Source of the DNA: Wenyingzhuangia fucanilytica
Lineage (GTDB): Bacteria; Bacteroidota; Bacteroidia; Flavobacteriales; Flavobacteriaceae
Reading direction: 5' to 3'
DNA length: 64,000 nt
NCBI RefSeq assembly: GCF_001697185.1
Contig: NZ_CP014224.1
Location: 1,860,001-1,924,000 of the forward strand
The notes beneath the pieces are model-generated. The model was not told where the DNA came from and did no database searches. It worked only from the letters and a program-made list of their open reading frames with translations. Within the stretch, counting starts at the first letter, position 1; each line of letters starts with the position of its first letter. The translations under genes were made by a program, and so were the position numbers. Of this stretch, positions 28,803-37,338 are shown piece by piece.

Positions 28803-29664
28803 CGATATATTATTTAATCCTGTTGCTGGAAAAATTGCTTTTTCTATTCTTGGTATTAGTCTTATTTGGATTATTATTAAAACCATCCAAAGAAGGCTTA
28901 TCCTAAAAATCAAAGAAAATGACAATAGGTATAGAGCTAAAAAATTCAGTGGTTTTGTTGGTTATTTTTTATCTATTCTTTTAATAACTCTTGTATACAG
29001 TAACAAACTTGGAGGTTTAACTGTTGCTTTTGGAGTAGCAGGTGCTGGAATTGCTTTTGCTTTACAAGAAGTAATTGCTTCATTTGCTGGATGGCTTGCC
29101 ATTGTTTTTGGAAAATTTTACAAAACCGGAGATCGTGTCGAACTTGGTGGTATTAAAGGAGATGTTATGGATATTGGTGCTTTAAGAACCACTATTATGG
29201 AAACAGGACAATGGATTCACGGAGATCAATACAATGGTAGAATAGTTTTTGTAGCCAATAGTTTTGTTTTTAAAGAGCCCGTATATAACTATTCTGGAGA
29301 ATTTCCTTTTTTATGGGATGAGTTGCTCATTCCTATTCAATTTGGATCTGATTATAAAGGTGTAGAAAAACTATTGTTAGAAATTGCAAAAGAAGTGATT
29401 GGAACTTTGCCTGAAGACTCTAAAAAGAAATGGCAAACCTTACAAAACACTTACAAATTAGAAAATGTACAATACGACCCCATGGTGTCTGTAAACATTA
29501 ATGATAGTTTTGTTGAATACACTTTAAGATATGTAGTTGATTATAAAAAAAGAAGATCTACAAAAACAATTCTAAATTTTAAAATTCTTGAGGCAATTGA
29601 AGCCAATAAAAACACTATTGATTTTCCTACAAACTCATTAAACATTGTAGGTTTTCCTAAATAA
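28783..29664 (+). CDS. Second MscS-family mechanosensitive channel
   Basis: A 293-residue channel of more compact form, with two or three helices (about 18-36, 60-75, 82-105), the pore helix AGAGIAFALQEVIASFAGWLA and the beta domain GDRVELGGIKGDVMDIGALRTT. The C-terminal domain is present. It starts inside the preceding channel gene (20-bp overlap) in another frame. The pair could form separate channels or regulate each other; the sequence does not decide this. Confidence 0.9.
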   Translation: MDQITLNDILFNPVAGKIAFSILGISLIWIIIKTIQRRLILKIKENDNRYRAKKFSGFVGYFLSILLITLVYSNKLGGLTVAFGVAGAGIAFALQEVIASFAGWLAIVFGKFYKTGDRVELGGIKGDVMDIGALRTTIMETGQWIHGDQYNGRIVFVANSFVFKEPVYNYSGEFPFLWDELLIPIQFGSDYKGVEKLLLEIAKEVIGTLPEDSKKKWQTLQNTYKLENVQYDPMVSVNINDSFVEYTLRYVVDYKKRRSTKTILNFKILEAIEANKNTIDFPTNSLNIVGFPK

Positions 29665-29696
29665 AAAAAGCCCTGAATTTCTTCAGGGCTTTTTTT
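29663..29696. terminator. Bidirectional terminator between the MscS pair and the methyltransferase
   Basis: A run of A, GCCCTGAA, loop TTTC, TTCAGGGC and a run of T form a symmetric stem serving both convergent transcripts. Confidence 0.92.
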
Positions 29697-29698
29697 AT

Positions 29699-30850
29699 TT
29701 ACACTTGTTTCTCCAAATAATGAAAATCTATGTGATATTGATTTTTTAAATCTTTTATCTTGTTGTTAATGTCTTTGGTATCTACTTTTTTGTTGTTTTT
29801 AGACCCTACCAACATTACATTTTTTCTAGTGTGTTCATTAGAAATAAACTCAAACACCTTAGTACTATATTGATGTTTTTCTAAGATCAAAGCACGAATG
29901 GTATCGGTAATCATTTCGAACTGGCGCTCTTTAAAAATTCCATATTTTAATAATGGACTCTCCTGCTCCACTCCTTTTAATTGTTGACGAACTTGTTTAT
30001 GACAACACGGAGCACAAATTACCAAACTAGCATTGGCCACAATTCCTTTAGCAATGGCATCATCGGTAGCGGTATCACAAGCGTGTAAAGCAATTAAAAT
30101 ATCAATCTTTTTGTTGTCGTAATCTTGAATCAATTTGTTTTCAAACTGTAAATCTTCAAAACCACATTTTTGGGCTACATCATTGCAGTACTTAACCAAT
30201 CCATCACGCAACTCAATTCCTGTTACAGAAACTTCTTTATGCCTATCATTTTTTAGATAATCGTACAAAGCAAAAGTCAAATACCCTTTTCCTGATCCCA
30301 TATCAACAATCTGAATCTTTTTAGGCAATTTTACTCCGTTGATTAAACTTTCAATGATTTCTAAATACTTATTAATTTGGCGATATTTATCAGCCATTTT
30401 AGGAATAACATTTCCTTCTTTATCCGTTACTCCTAAGTGAAACAAATAATCTCTATTGGCCGCACGTTTCTCTTTAGGTCTATCGTGGGTTTCTGGCAAT
30501 TTATGCGTAAAACTAGGCGCTACTTTTTTAAGAGTGATGACTTTCTTTTTAGATACAAAAACCTGAATATCATCTGGCAATGTAAACACCACTGCAGAAC
30601 GAAAGGTATTCATTAACAAATCTGCCATTTGCTCTAAAGCTTCTTCCATCGAAAAATTCTTTACCACATCGTTTGTTTTATTACGATAGGTAAATTGAAA
30701 TTTTTGTTCGTTTTGAATGGTTACCAATCTAATATAGATGTTCCTCAACCCATCATTTTTTCTGATAGGCTTACTAAATGTCATCTTTACAAACGTATCT
30801 GCTACAATACTGCTTTGAATCTCTTCAAAAAGCGCTTTAAATTCTTCCAT
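29699..30850 (-). CDS. Class I SAM-dependent methyltransferase (PF13679-like)
   Basis: A 383-residue protein. The C-terminal half is a Rossmann methyltransferase with DMGSGKGYLTFALYDYL (about 182-198), GIELRDGLV, and the segment ALHACDTATDDAIAKG followed by APCCHKQVRQQL, which is the METTL25/RRNAD1-like 'methyltransferase domain 32' pattern. The N-terminal 150 residues are a separate domain without a clear name. RNA may be the substrate, by analogy with relatives. It is a single-gene transcript converging on the MscS pair. Confidence 0.8.
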   Translation of the reverse strand: MEEFKALFEEIQSSIVADTFVKMTFSKPIRKNDGLRNIYIRLVTIQNEQKFQFTYRNKTNDVVKNFSMEEALEQMADLLMNTFRSAVVFTLPDDIQVFVSKKKVITLKKVAPSFTHKLPETHDRPKEKRAANRDYLFHLGVTDKEGNVIPKMADKYRQINKYLEIIESLINGVKLPKKIQIVDMGSGKGYLTFALYDYLKNDRHKEVSVTGIELRDGLVKYCNDVAQKCGFEDLQFENKLIQDYDNKKIDILIALHACDTATDDAIAKGIVANASLVICAPCCHKQVRQQLKGVEQESPLLKYGIFKERQFEMITDTIRALILEKHQYSTKVFEFISNEHTRKNVMLVGSKNNKKVDTKDINNKIKDLKNQYHIDFHYLEKQV

Positions 30851-30957
30851 AAGGCAAAACTAAGCTTTAATTAAGTGATACTAAAATAAACTATCCACAG
30901 AAATTATCATTCCAAAATAATTATGTATTTTCGCGAAAAATTTAGAAACCTAATTTA

Positions 30958-32277
30958 TTGAAAACAAAACGATTAGACTTTATAGACATTGTTAGGTCTG
31001 TAGCTATCATTATGATGTTAGAGGGACATTTTATGACCCTGAGTTTACAAACTGTTTTTCGCAATCCCGAAAACCCTATTTACGATTTCTGGAAATTCTC
31101 TAGAGGAATTACAGCTCCTTTATTTTTATCTATTTCTGGATTGATTTTCACCTACTTATTGTTAAAAAACAAAATTCAAGGTTGGAAAAATCTAAGAGTG
31201 CAAAAAGGTATCAAAAGAACTGGTGTTTTAATCCTATTAGGCTACTTGTTACAATTTAACTTATACACCTATTTTTTTGGAGGAAGACCATTGTTTACAA
31301 GCTTAACACAAATCTTTCATGTATTACAATGCATAGGAACCTCTTTGTTTATTTTAATTAGTATTTACCTATTAAACCACTATATTTTAAAAATATCATT
31401 AGGTGTTTTATTAGCTGGATTGGGCTTAATGGTCATTATTATTTCTCCAACTATTGCAGAATTAAACTATAATAATATTCCTCGTTTTATAGAAAATATT
31501 TTAATTGTTAGCAAAGATCATTCTTTAAACACCTCGGTATTTCCTTTATTTCCTTGGTGCGGTTATGTATTTTTAGGTGGAGCTTTAGGGAATTTAATCT
31601 TCAGGTTAAAAGACAAAGCCAATCATTTTGTTTTTCCTTTTGGACTTATTGCTTTAGGTTTTTTCATCAAATACCTTACCTATCCTATTTTAAGTGGAAT
31701 TCAATACTTACCTGGTTTTAACCGTTTAAAACCATTTCAATATGAATACGAACCTATTCGTTTTTCGCAAGTATTAATTTTTATTGGAATCATTATTTTG
31801 GTTCAGAAAATCATTTTAAAATTAAAAGCCTCCAAACAATTACAAATGCCTCCTTTGGTATTTCAGGTATTGCTTGCAGTAAGTTTTGCTTTAGGATGTT
31901 ATTCTTTTACTTTTCCGTTAAAAAATACATCACAAAACATTATTGCTTATACTTTGTTTTTTGTCCCTATTGTAATTACCCTTTGGAAATTAACAGGATG
32001 GAATTACAAAACCTTTTTAAACATCGGACAAAATACTTTGTCTGTTTACGTGTTACATGTTATTCTTTTGTATCAAGGTTTTTTTGGATTTAGATTTGGT
32101 AGTTATATAAAAGACCAATTAAATCCGTTTTTTGCCATAGCTGGAGCCATTACCTTTGTTTTCTTCTTTTTGGCCTATACTCAATACGAACCTATTTTGA
32201 TATACCAGCTCAATCGCATGAAGCTTAGATACAAAATATTTAAAAGAAAAAAACAATACAAAACCAGTACAATATAA
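30958..32277 (+). CDS. Membrane acyltransferase-like protein (DUF1624 / HGSNAT-like)
   Basis: A 439-residue membrane protein with about ten helices. The N-terminus KRLDFIDIVRSVAIIMMLEGHF matches the heparan-alpha-glucosaminide N-acetyltransferase-like (DUF1624) family, with the conserved Asp and His in the first helix. It probably moves acetyl groups across the membrane onto a sugar. The start is a TTG at 30958-30960: no ATG lies upstream in frame, and the conserved N-terminal motif needs this start. The convergent region between it and purL is short. Confidence 0.75.
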   Translation: MKTKRLDFIDIVRSVAIIMMLEGHFMTLSLQTVFRNPENPIYDFWKFSRGITAPLFLSISGLIFTYLLLKNKIQGWKNLRVQKGIKRTGVLILLGYLLQFNLYTYFFGGRPLFTSLTQIFHVLQCIGTSLFILISIYLLNHYILKISLGVLLAGLGLMVIIISPTIAELNYNNIPRFIENILIVSKDHSLNTSVFPLFPWCGYVFLGGALGNLIFRLKDKANHFVFPFGLIALGFFIKYLTYPILSGIQYLPGFNRLKPFQYEYEPIRFSQVLIFIGIIILVQKIILKLKASKQLQMPPLVFQVLLAVSFALGCYSFTFPLKNTSQNIIAYTLFFVPIVITLWKLTGWNYKTFLNIGQNTLSVYVLHVILLYQGFFGFRFGSYIKDQLNPFFAIAGAITFVFFFLAYTQYEPILIYQLNRMKLRYKIFKRKKQYKTSTI

Positions 32278-32336
32278 GGGCTTTGCATTGTTAAAAATCT
32301 TTGAAAAATACCTCCTTTAAAGTCCCCAATTTTATC

Positions 32337-32344
32337 TAAATTTG
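32337..32344 (+). promoter_or_regulatory. Candidate -7 element of purL
   Basis: TAAATTTG fits TANNTTTG and lies 35 bp before the purL ATG. Confidence 0.4.
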
Positions 32345-32379
32345 CGCTTTAAGTAAAATTTGAACAAACTTCATTGATA

Positions 32380-35300
32380 ATGATATTATTCTTTCAAAAA
32401 AATACGACTGTTTTTGCAGTACAAACTTCAGCTCAATCTCCTGAAAACATTCAAAAACTAGAATGGTTATTTGGAAATGCAAAACAAATAAATAGTGACA
32501 ATCTTGAAGGTTTCTTTATAGGACCTCGTAGAGAAATGATTACTCCATGGAGTACCAATGCTGTAGAAATTACTCAAAACATGAGTATTACAGGTATTGA
32601 AAGAATTGAAGAATTCACAGTGGCGGCATCTAAAGATGCTACAATTGATCCGATGTTACAAAAAATGTACGAAGGATTAGACCAAGAAACTTACACTATA
32701 AACGTAGCGCCACAACCTATTTTAGAAATTGATGACATCAAAGCTTTTGATGCTCAAGAAGGATTGTCTTTAAGTGATGATGAAATTGCTTACTTAGAAG
32801 ACATGTCTAAAAGAATTGGACGTAAATTAACAGATTCTGAAGTATTTGGTTTTTCACAAATCAACTCAGAACACTGTAGACACAAAATATTTAACGGAAC
32901 ATTTGTAATTGATGGTGAAGAAAAAGAAACTTCATTATTTAAAATGATTCGTAAAACTTCTAACGAAAACCCTAACGGAATTGTATCTGCTTACAAAGAC
33001 AACGTTGCTTTTGTAAAAGGTCCTAAAGCCGTACAATTTGCTCCTAAAACAGCAGATAAACCTGATTTTTACGAAACCAAAGAGTACCAATCTGTTATTT
33101 CTTTAAAAGCAGAAACACACAACTTCCCTACTACTGTAGAGCCTTTTAACGGTGCTGCAACAGGGGCAGGTGGAGAAATTAGAGACCGTTTGGCTGGTGG
33201 TAAAGGTTCTTTACCTTTAGCTGGAACTGCGGTTTATATGACTTCTTATTCTAGATTAGAAGAAAACAGACCTTGGGAAAACTTAGAAGAAAGAAAATGG
33301 TTATACCAAACACCTATGGATATCTTAATCAAAGCGTCTAACGGTGCTTCTGATTTTGGAAACAAATTTGGTCAGCCTTTAATTTCTGGTTCTTTATTAA
33401 CGTTTGAACACGAAGAATTAAACCAAAACTTATCTGATGCAGATTTAAGAACTTTAGGTTTTGATAAAGTAATTATGCAAGCTGGTGGGGTTGGATATGG
33501 TAAAGCAGAACAAGCTTTAAAAGACGAACCTAAAGGAGGAGATAAAATTGTAATTCTTGGTGGAGATAACTACCGTATTGGTATGGGAGGTGCTGCAGTA
33601 TCTTCAGCTGATACTGGTGCTATGGATTCTGGAATTGAATTAAACGCGGTACAGCGTTCTAACCCAGAAATGCAAAAACGTGCTGCCAATGCCATTCGTG
33701 GTATGGTAGAAAGTGATATCAACCCAATTGTTTCTATTCACGATCATGGTGCAGGTGGACATATGAACTGTTTGTCTGAATTGGTTGAAGAAACTGGAGG
33801 ATTGATTGACACAGATAAATTACCTGTAGGAGACCCTACGCTATCTGCTAAAGAATTAATTGGTAACGAATCTCAAGAAAGAATGGGATTGGTTATCAAC
33901 CAAAAAGATATAGAATATTTAGAGCGTGTGGCTGCTCGTGAAAGATCTCCAATGCATACTGTTGGTGATGTAACCAACGACAACCGTTTTACTTTTAAAT
34001 CTGCCACTACAGGAGCTGCTCCTATGGATTTAGATTTAAATGACATGTTTGGATCGTCTCCAAAAACATTTATGCACGACAAAACAACTCCTCGTAAATA
34101 CGAAGAAGTAGTTTATGACAATAAAGACGTACAACAAAACTTAAAAACAGTTTTACAATTAGAAGCTGTAGCTTGTAAAGACTGGTTAACAAATAAAGTA
34201 GACCGTTGTGTAGGTGGTAAAGTTGCCAAACAACAATGTGCAGGTCCTTTACAATTGCCTTTAAATGATGTGGCTGTAATGGCTTTAGATTACAATGGTA
34301 AAGAAGGAATTGCAACTTCTATTGGTCACGCTCCTGTTGCTGCCTTAATTGATGAAGCTGCGGGTTCTCGTAACGCAATTGCTGAATGTTTAACCAACCT
34401 AGTTTGGGCTCCATTAGAGGAACAAATCACTTCTGTTTCTTTATCTGCTAACTGGATGTGGCCTTGTAAAAACGAAGGAGAAGATGCTCGTTTGTACAAC
34501 GCTGTAAAAGCCGTTTCTGATTTTGCTATCGATTTAGGAATCAACATTCCAACAGGAAAAGATTCTTTATCTATGAAGCAAAAATATCCTAACAAAGATG
34601 TAATTGCTCCAGGTACTGTAATTATTTCTGCAGTAGGTCACTGTAACGATCTTAAAAAAGTAGTAGAACCTGTATTCTCTAAAAAAGAAGGAAACGCTAT
34701 TTTCTATGTAGATTTTTCTTCTGATGCATTTAAATTAGGAGGATCTTCTTTTGCACAAGCCTTAAACAAAATTGGAACTCAAGCTCCAGATATTAAAGAT
34801 GCTGCCAAGTTTAAAACAGCCTTTAACACCATTCAATCTTTAATCGAAAAAGGATTGATTACTGCTGGTCACGATATTTCTGCGGGTGGATTGATTACTG
34901 CTTTGTTAGAAATGTGTTTTGCTGATGTAAACTTAGGGGCTAATATTAACATTTCTGCTTTAAACGAAGCTGATACTTCTAAAGTATTGTTTGCTGAAAA
35001 TGCAGGAGTGGTTATTCAAACCCTAAATCCATCAGAAGTAGAGGCTATTTTAGCTGAAGCTGGATTAAAATTTGCCAACATTGGTACTACTGTAGAAACA
35101 GAAGTAGTAACTTTAGTAAACGGAAATACTACAGAAGTATTTAACGTAGCTGAATTAAGAGATGTTTGGTACAAAACTTCTTACTTATTAGACAAACAAC
35201 AATCTGGAGAAGCTAAGGCTACTGAAAGATTTGACAATTATAAAAACCAAGCTTTAGACTTTACTTTCCCTGCTCATTTTACAGGAAAGTTACCTAAGAT

Positions 35301-36057
35301 TGCTGCAGGTAAAAAACCAGTGGCAGCTGTATTACGTGAAAAAGGATCTAACTCTGAACGTGAAATGGCTAACGCTTTATACTTAGCTGGTTTTGAAGTA
35401 AAAGATGTTCACATGACCGATTTAATCTCTGGTCGTGAAAACTTAGAAGATGTAAACTTTTTAGCTGCCGTTGGTGGATTCTCTAACTCTGATGTGTTAG
35501 GTTCTGCTAAAGGATGGGCTGGAGCATTTTTATACAATCCAAAAGCAAAAGCTGCTTTAGACAACTTCTACGCTCGTAAAGACACTTTATCTTTAGGAAT
35601 TTGTAACGGTTGTCAGTTGTTAATCGAATTAGGATTGATTAACCCAGAGCACGCAGAAAAGCCTGCAATGGAACACAACGATTCTCATAAGCACGAATCT
35701 GGATTTACCTCTGTAACCATTCAAGAAAACAACTCTGTAATGTTAAGCACTTTAACCAATGCTACTTTAGGAGTTTGGATTTCTCATGGAGAAGGAAAAT
35801 TCAACTTACCATATTCAGAAGACCAATACAACTTGGTAGCTAAATATGGTTACGAAGGATATCCTGCCAACCCTAACGGATCTAGCTACAACACTGCTAT
35901 GATGAGTTCTGAAGATGGACGTCACTTGGTAATGATGCCACATATTGAGCGTTCTATTTTCCAATGGAACTGGGCTAACTACCCTGCTGATAGAAACGAT
36001 GAAGTTTCTCCATGGTTAGAAGCTTTTGTAAACGCTAAAGAATGGTTGGCGAAGTAA
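32380..36057 (+). CDS. purL: Phosphoribosylformylglycinamidine synthase
   Basis: A 1225-residue single-chain FGAM synthase, step four of purine synthesis, using ATP and glutamine. The linker and first AIRS-like half contain FSQINSEHCRHKIFNG, KAETHNFPTTVEPFNGAATGAGGEIRD and VSIHDHGAGGHMNCLSELVEE; the glutamine amidotransferase domain at the C-terminus has LGICNGCQLLIELG and SHGEGKFNLPY. The ATG at 32380 was chosen over a TTG 6 bp earlier. The codon use is more regular than in neighbours, in line with high expression. No other pur gene is adjacent. Confidence 0.97.
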   Translation: MILFFQKNTTVFAVQTSAQSPENIQKLEWLFGNAKQINSDNLEGFFIGPRREMITPWSTNAVEITQNMSITGIERIEEFTVAASKDATIDPMLQKMYEGLDQETYTINVAPQPILEIDDIKAFDAQEGLSLSDDEIAYLEDMSKRIGRKLTDSEVFGFSQINSEHCRHKIFNGTFVIDGEEKETSLFKMIRKTSNENPNGIVSAYKDNVAFVKGPKAVQFAPKTADKPDFYETKEYQSVISLKAETHNFPTTVEPFNGAATGAGGEIRDRLAGGKGSLPLAGTAVYMTSYSRLEENRPWENLEERKWLYQTPMDILIKASNGASDFGNKFGQPLISGSLLTFEHEELNQNLSDADLRTLGFDKVIMQAGGVGYGKAEQALKDEPKGGDKIVILGGDNYRIGMGGAAVSSADTGAMDSGIELNAVQRSNPEMQKRAANAIRGMVESDINPIVSIHDHGAGGHMNCLSELVEETGGLIDTDKLPVGDPTLSAKELIGNESQERMGLVINQKDIEYLERVAARERSPMHTVGDVTNDNRFTFKSATTGAAPMDLDLNDMFGSSPKTFMHDKTTPRKYEEVVYDNKDVQQNLKTVLQLEAVACKDWLTNKVDRCVGGKVAKQQCAGPLQLPLNDVAVMALDYNGKEGIATSIGHAPVAALIDEAAGSRNAIAECLTNLVWAPLEEQITSVSLSANWMWPCKNEGEDARLYNAVKAVSDFAIDLGINIPTGKDSLSMKQKYPNKDVIAPGTVIISAVGHCNDLKKVVEPVFSKKEGNAIFYVDFSSDAFKLGGSSFAQALNKIGTQAPDIKDAAKFKTAFNTIQSLIEKGLITAGHDISAGGLITALLEMCFADVNLGANINISALNEADTSKVLFAENAGVVIQTLNPSEVEAILAEAGLKFANIGTTVETEVVTLVNGNTTEVFNVAELRDVWYKTSYLLDKQQSGEAKATERFDNYKNQALDFTFPAHFTGKLPKIAAGKKPVAAVLREKGSNSEREMANALYLAGFEVKDVHMTDLISGRENLEDVNFLAAVGGFSNSDVLGSAKGWAGAFLYNPKAKAALDNFYARKDTLSLGICNGCQLLIELGLINPEHAEKPAMEHNDSHKHESGFTSVTIQENNSVMLSTLTNATLGVWISHGEGKFNLPYSEDQYNLVAKYGYEGYPANPNGSSYNTAMMSSEDGRHLVMMPHIERSIFQWNWANYPADRNDEVSPWLEAFVNAKEWLAK

Positions 36058-36116
36058 TGATAGTACTGAGTAATGAGAAGTGAGTAGTGAGAGGTTAGCA
36101 ACAAAATCCTCTCGTC

Positions 36117-36137
36117 ATTCTAAACTCGTTTCATAAT
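36117..36137. repeat. REP-like hairpin, copy 1 (degenerate)
   Basis: ATTCTAAA-CTCGT-TTCATAAT is a weaker form of the hairpin at 36313-36333 and is preceded by the same CCTCTCGTC flank. Confidence 0.55.
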
Positions 36138-36151
36138 TACATAAAACAAAT

Positions 36152-36186
36152 AAAAACCCCACTAATATTCTAGTGGGATTTTTTTA
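36152..36186 (+). terminator. Intrinsic terminator after purL
   Basis: CCCACTA-ATATTC-TAGTGGG with A and T flanks. It is 95 bp past the stop codon, after the first REP-like copy. Confidence 0.75.
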
Positions 36187-36239
36187 TTCCTAAATATTTA
36201 TAGTGGGTTGTTAGGAGAGAGAATTGAGTAGAGAGTATT

Positions 36240-36295
36240 GAGATGCGAGATGTGAGATGTGAGATGTGAGATGTGAGATGTGAGATGTGAGATAT
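36240..36295. repeat. 7-bp tandem repeat, eight copies
   Basis: GAGATGC, six GAGATGT and GAGATAT in tandem (56 bp). The pure copies make it prone to slippage. It ends at the flank of REP-like copy 2. Confidence 0.9.
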
Positions 36296-36312
36296 TAACA
36301 AAACCTCTCGTC

Positions 36313-36333
36313 ATTCTGAACTCGTTTCAGAAT
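36313..36333. repeat. REP-like hairpin, copy 2
   Basis: ATTCTGAA-CTCGT-TTCAGAAT, a perfect 8-bp stem with a 5-base loop, in the wider context CTCGTCATTCTGAACTCG. Related words recur at 36117, 36608 and 53104. Confidence 0.75.
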
Positions 36334-36391
36334 CTCATAAAACTATTAAGCTGTCTATTCAAGTAATCGGAAAATAACGCCAACAAAAAAG

Positions 36392-36522
36392 CAACGGTAC
36401 TTTTTGTAAACTGAAACGTTTCAGTTCGTAAAGAGCAACGTTCCAGTTTGGAAAGAGAAACGTTCCTCTTAAACAAAAGCACCGTACCATTTTAAAATTG
36501 CAACGTTTCTCTTTTTTAATAC
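36392..36522. repeat. Degenerate array of about six 22-bp units
   Basis: Units begin at 36392, 36414, 36436, 36458, 36480 and 36501, all 22 bp except the fifth (21 bp). The best-conserved form is AACGTTCC near the left end and AAAGAG at the right end; unit 3 reads CAACGTTCCAGTTTGGAAAG plus AG. A 16-bp perfect palindrome ACTGAAACGTTTCAGT spans 36410-36425. No spacer or leader like a CRISPR is present. Confidence 0.75.
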
Positions 36523-36607
36523 CTGTTTTTTTCAAAAAAAGCAACTACAAAACCATTAGTCAAACCTAGTTTGGCAATATTGGTGATAAGCTTTAAACAG
36601 TTCCGTT

Positions 36608-36628
36608 ATTCTAAACTTGTTTCAGAAT
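36608..36628. repeat. REP-like hairpin, copy 3
   Basis: ATTCTAAA-CTTGT-TTCAGAAT, one mismatch in the stem, 86 bp upstream of the DUF2200 gene start region. Confidence 0.6.
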
Positions 36629-36713
36629 CCCATTAATATTCTAGTCGTATATTTTACCTTGAAACCTATAGTGGTTTTTATAACTTTAGGTTTTAGTGAA
36701 AAATAGATATCAT

Positions 36714-37079
36714 ATGAAAGCTACAGCCGAACATCATGAACGTATAGCAAAATTAACCTTTGCCGAAGTTTACCCACACTATATTACCAAAGTGGAAAAA
36801 AAAGGACGAACAAAAGCAGAACTCCACCAAGTGATTCATTGGTTAACAGGTTATAATGAGGCCAAACTTAAAGAATTCATTAACGAAAAAGTAACCTTTG
36901 CTACTTTCTTTAAACACGCTACCCTAAACCCCAATGCAGAACTCATTAAAGGAGTGATTTGTGGATATAGAATTGAAGAACTAGACAACACCTTAACCAA
37001 ACAAGTAAGGTATTTAGACAAATTGGTAGATGAGTTGGCCAAGGGGCGTAAAATGGAAAAAATTTTACGCAGCCAATAA
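36714..37079 (+). CDS. DUF2200 family protein
   Basis: A 121-residue cytoplasmic protein of the DUF2200 family, recognisable from MKATAEHHERIAKLTFAEVYPHYITKVEKK, IHWLTGYNEAKLKEFI and [12 protein letters not shown] with the C-terminal [17 protein letters not shown]. Its function is unknown. The ATG at 36714 gives the family's usual start; a GTG 18 bp upstream adds nothing conserved. Its last 125 coding bases plus 5 bp are repeated at 40909-41038, and its last part again at 44675-44717, marking it as the anchor of the accessory region. Confidence 0.88.
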   Translation: MKATAEHHERIAKLTFAEVYPHYITKVEKKGRTKAELHQVIHWLTGYNEAKLKEFINEKVTFATFFKHATLNPNAELIKGVICGYRIEELDNTLTKQVRYLDKLVDELAKGRKMEKILRSQ

Positions 37080-37084
37080 ACCAA
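36955..37084 (+). repeat. DUF2200 3'-end repeat, copy 1 (inside the intact gene)
   Basis: The 130 bp ending just past the DUF2200 stop. Copy 2 differs from it at about three positions by eye. This copy completes the intact gene. Confidence 0.9.
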
Positions 37085-37100
37085 TTTATTTAACAAATAT

Positions 37101-37236
37101 TAAAAACTACAACGTTTTGTGGATAAATAAACATTCCTTTTATCTATAAATAATCCGTAGTTATATAAATATCAATAAACTTCTGTAAACTCAAATGTAA
37201 AATATGGTTGAGTATAGAGAAGTTGGGTGTAATTAT
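37101..37236 (+). repeat. R repeat, copy 1
   Basis: About 136 bp following DUF2200. It shares with copies 2 and 3 the words TGTGGATAAATAAACATTCC, AATCCGTAGTT, ATAAATATCAATA and ACTTCTGTAAACT. It is the most diverged copy and ends at AGTTGGGTGTAATT. It contains TGTGGATAA (37118-37126), the complement of the DnaA box TTATCCACA. Confidence 0.85.
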
Positions 37237-37338
37237 CACTCAAACCAAAAAGTATCCAACATTTGAAAATCCGTATAAAAAATTAAGACTACACTACCCG
37301 ACCTTTGTCTTATAATTTTAATTTAAAAAATAGACAAA

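Larger units (their letters stand above)
36058..36713. other. 656-bp non-coding region rich in repeats
   Basis: No gene is supported here. The stretch holds the purL terminator, two copies of a REP-like element preceded by GAGT/GTGAG-rich tracts, a 7-bp tandem repeat, a degenerate 22-bp array and a third hairpin copy near 36608. A 61-codon minus-strand reading at 36359-36544 consists mostly of the 22-bp units and is not believed. Confidence 0.8.

Noticed and set aside
34070-34595. Two antisense readings inside purL
   Set aside because: They lie fully inside a well-conserved part of purL, with the skewed composition of a shadow frame.
36392-36522. CRISPR array
   Set aside because: Units are 22 bp, adjacent and degenerate, with no unique spacers and no cas genes.
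36359-36544. 61-codon minus-strand gene
   Set aside because: The reading is made of the 22-bp repeat units, with no ribosome binding site or recognisable pattern.
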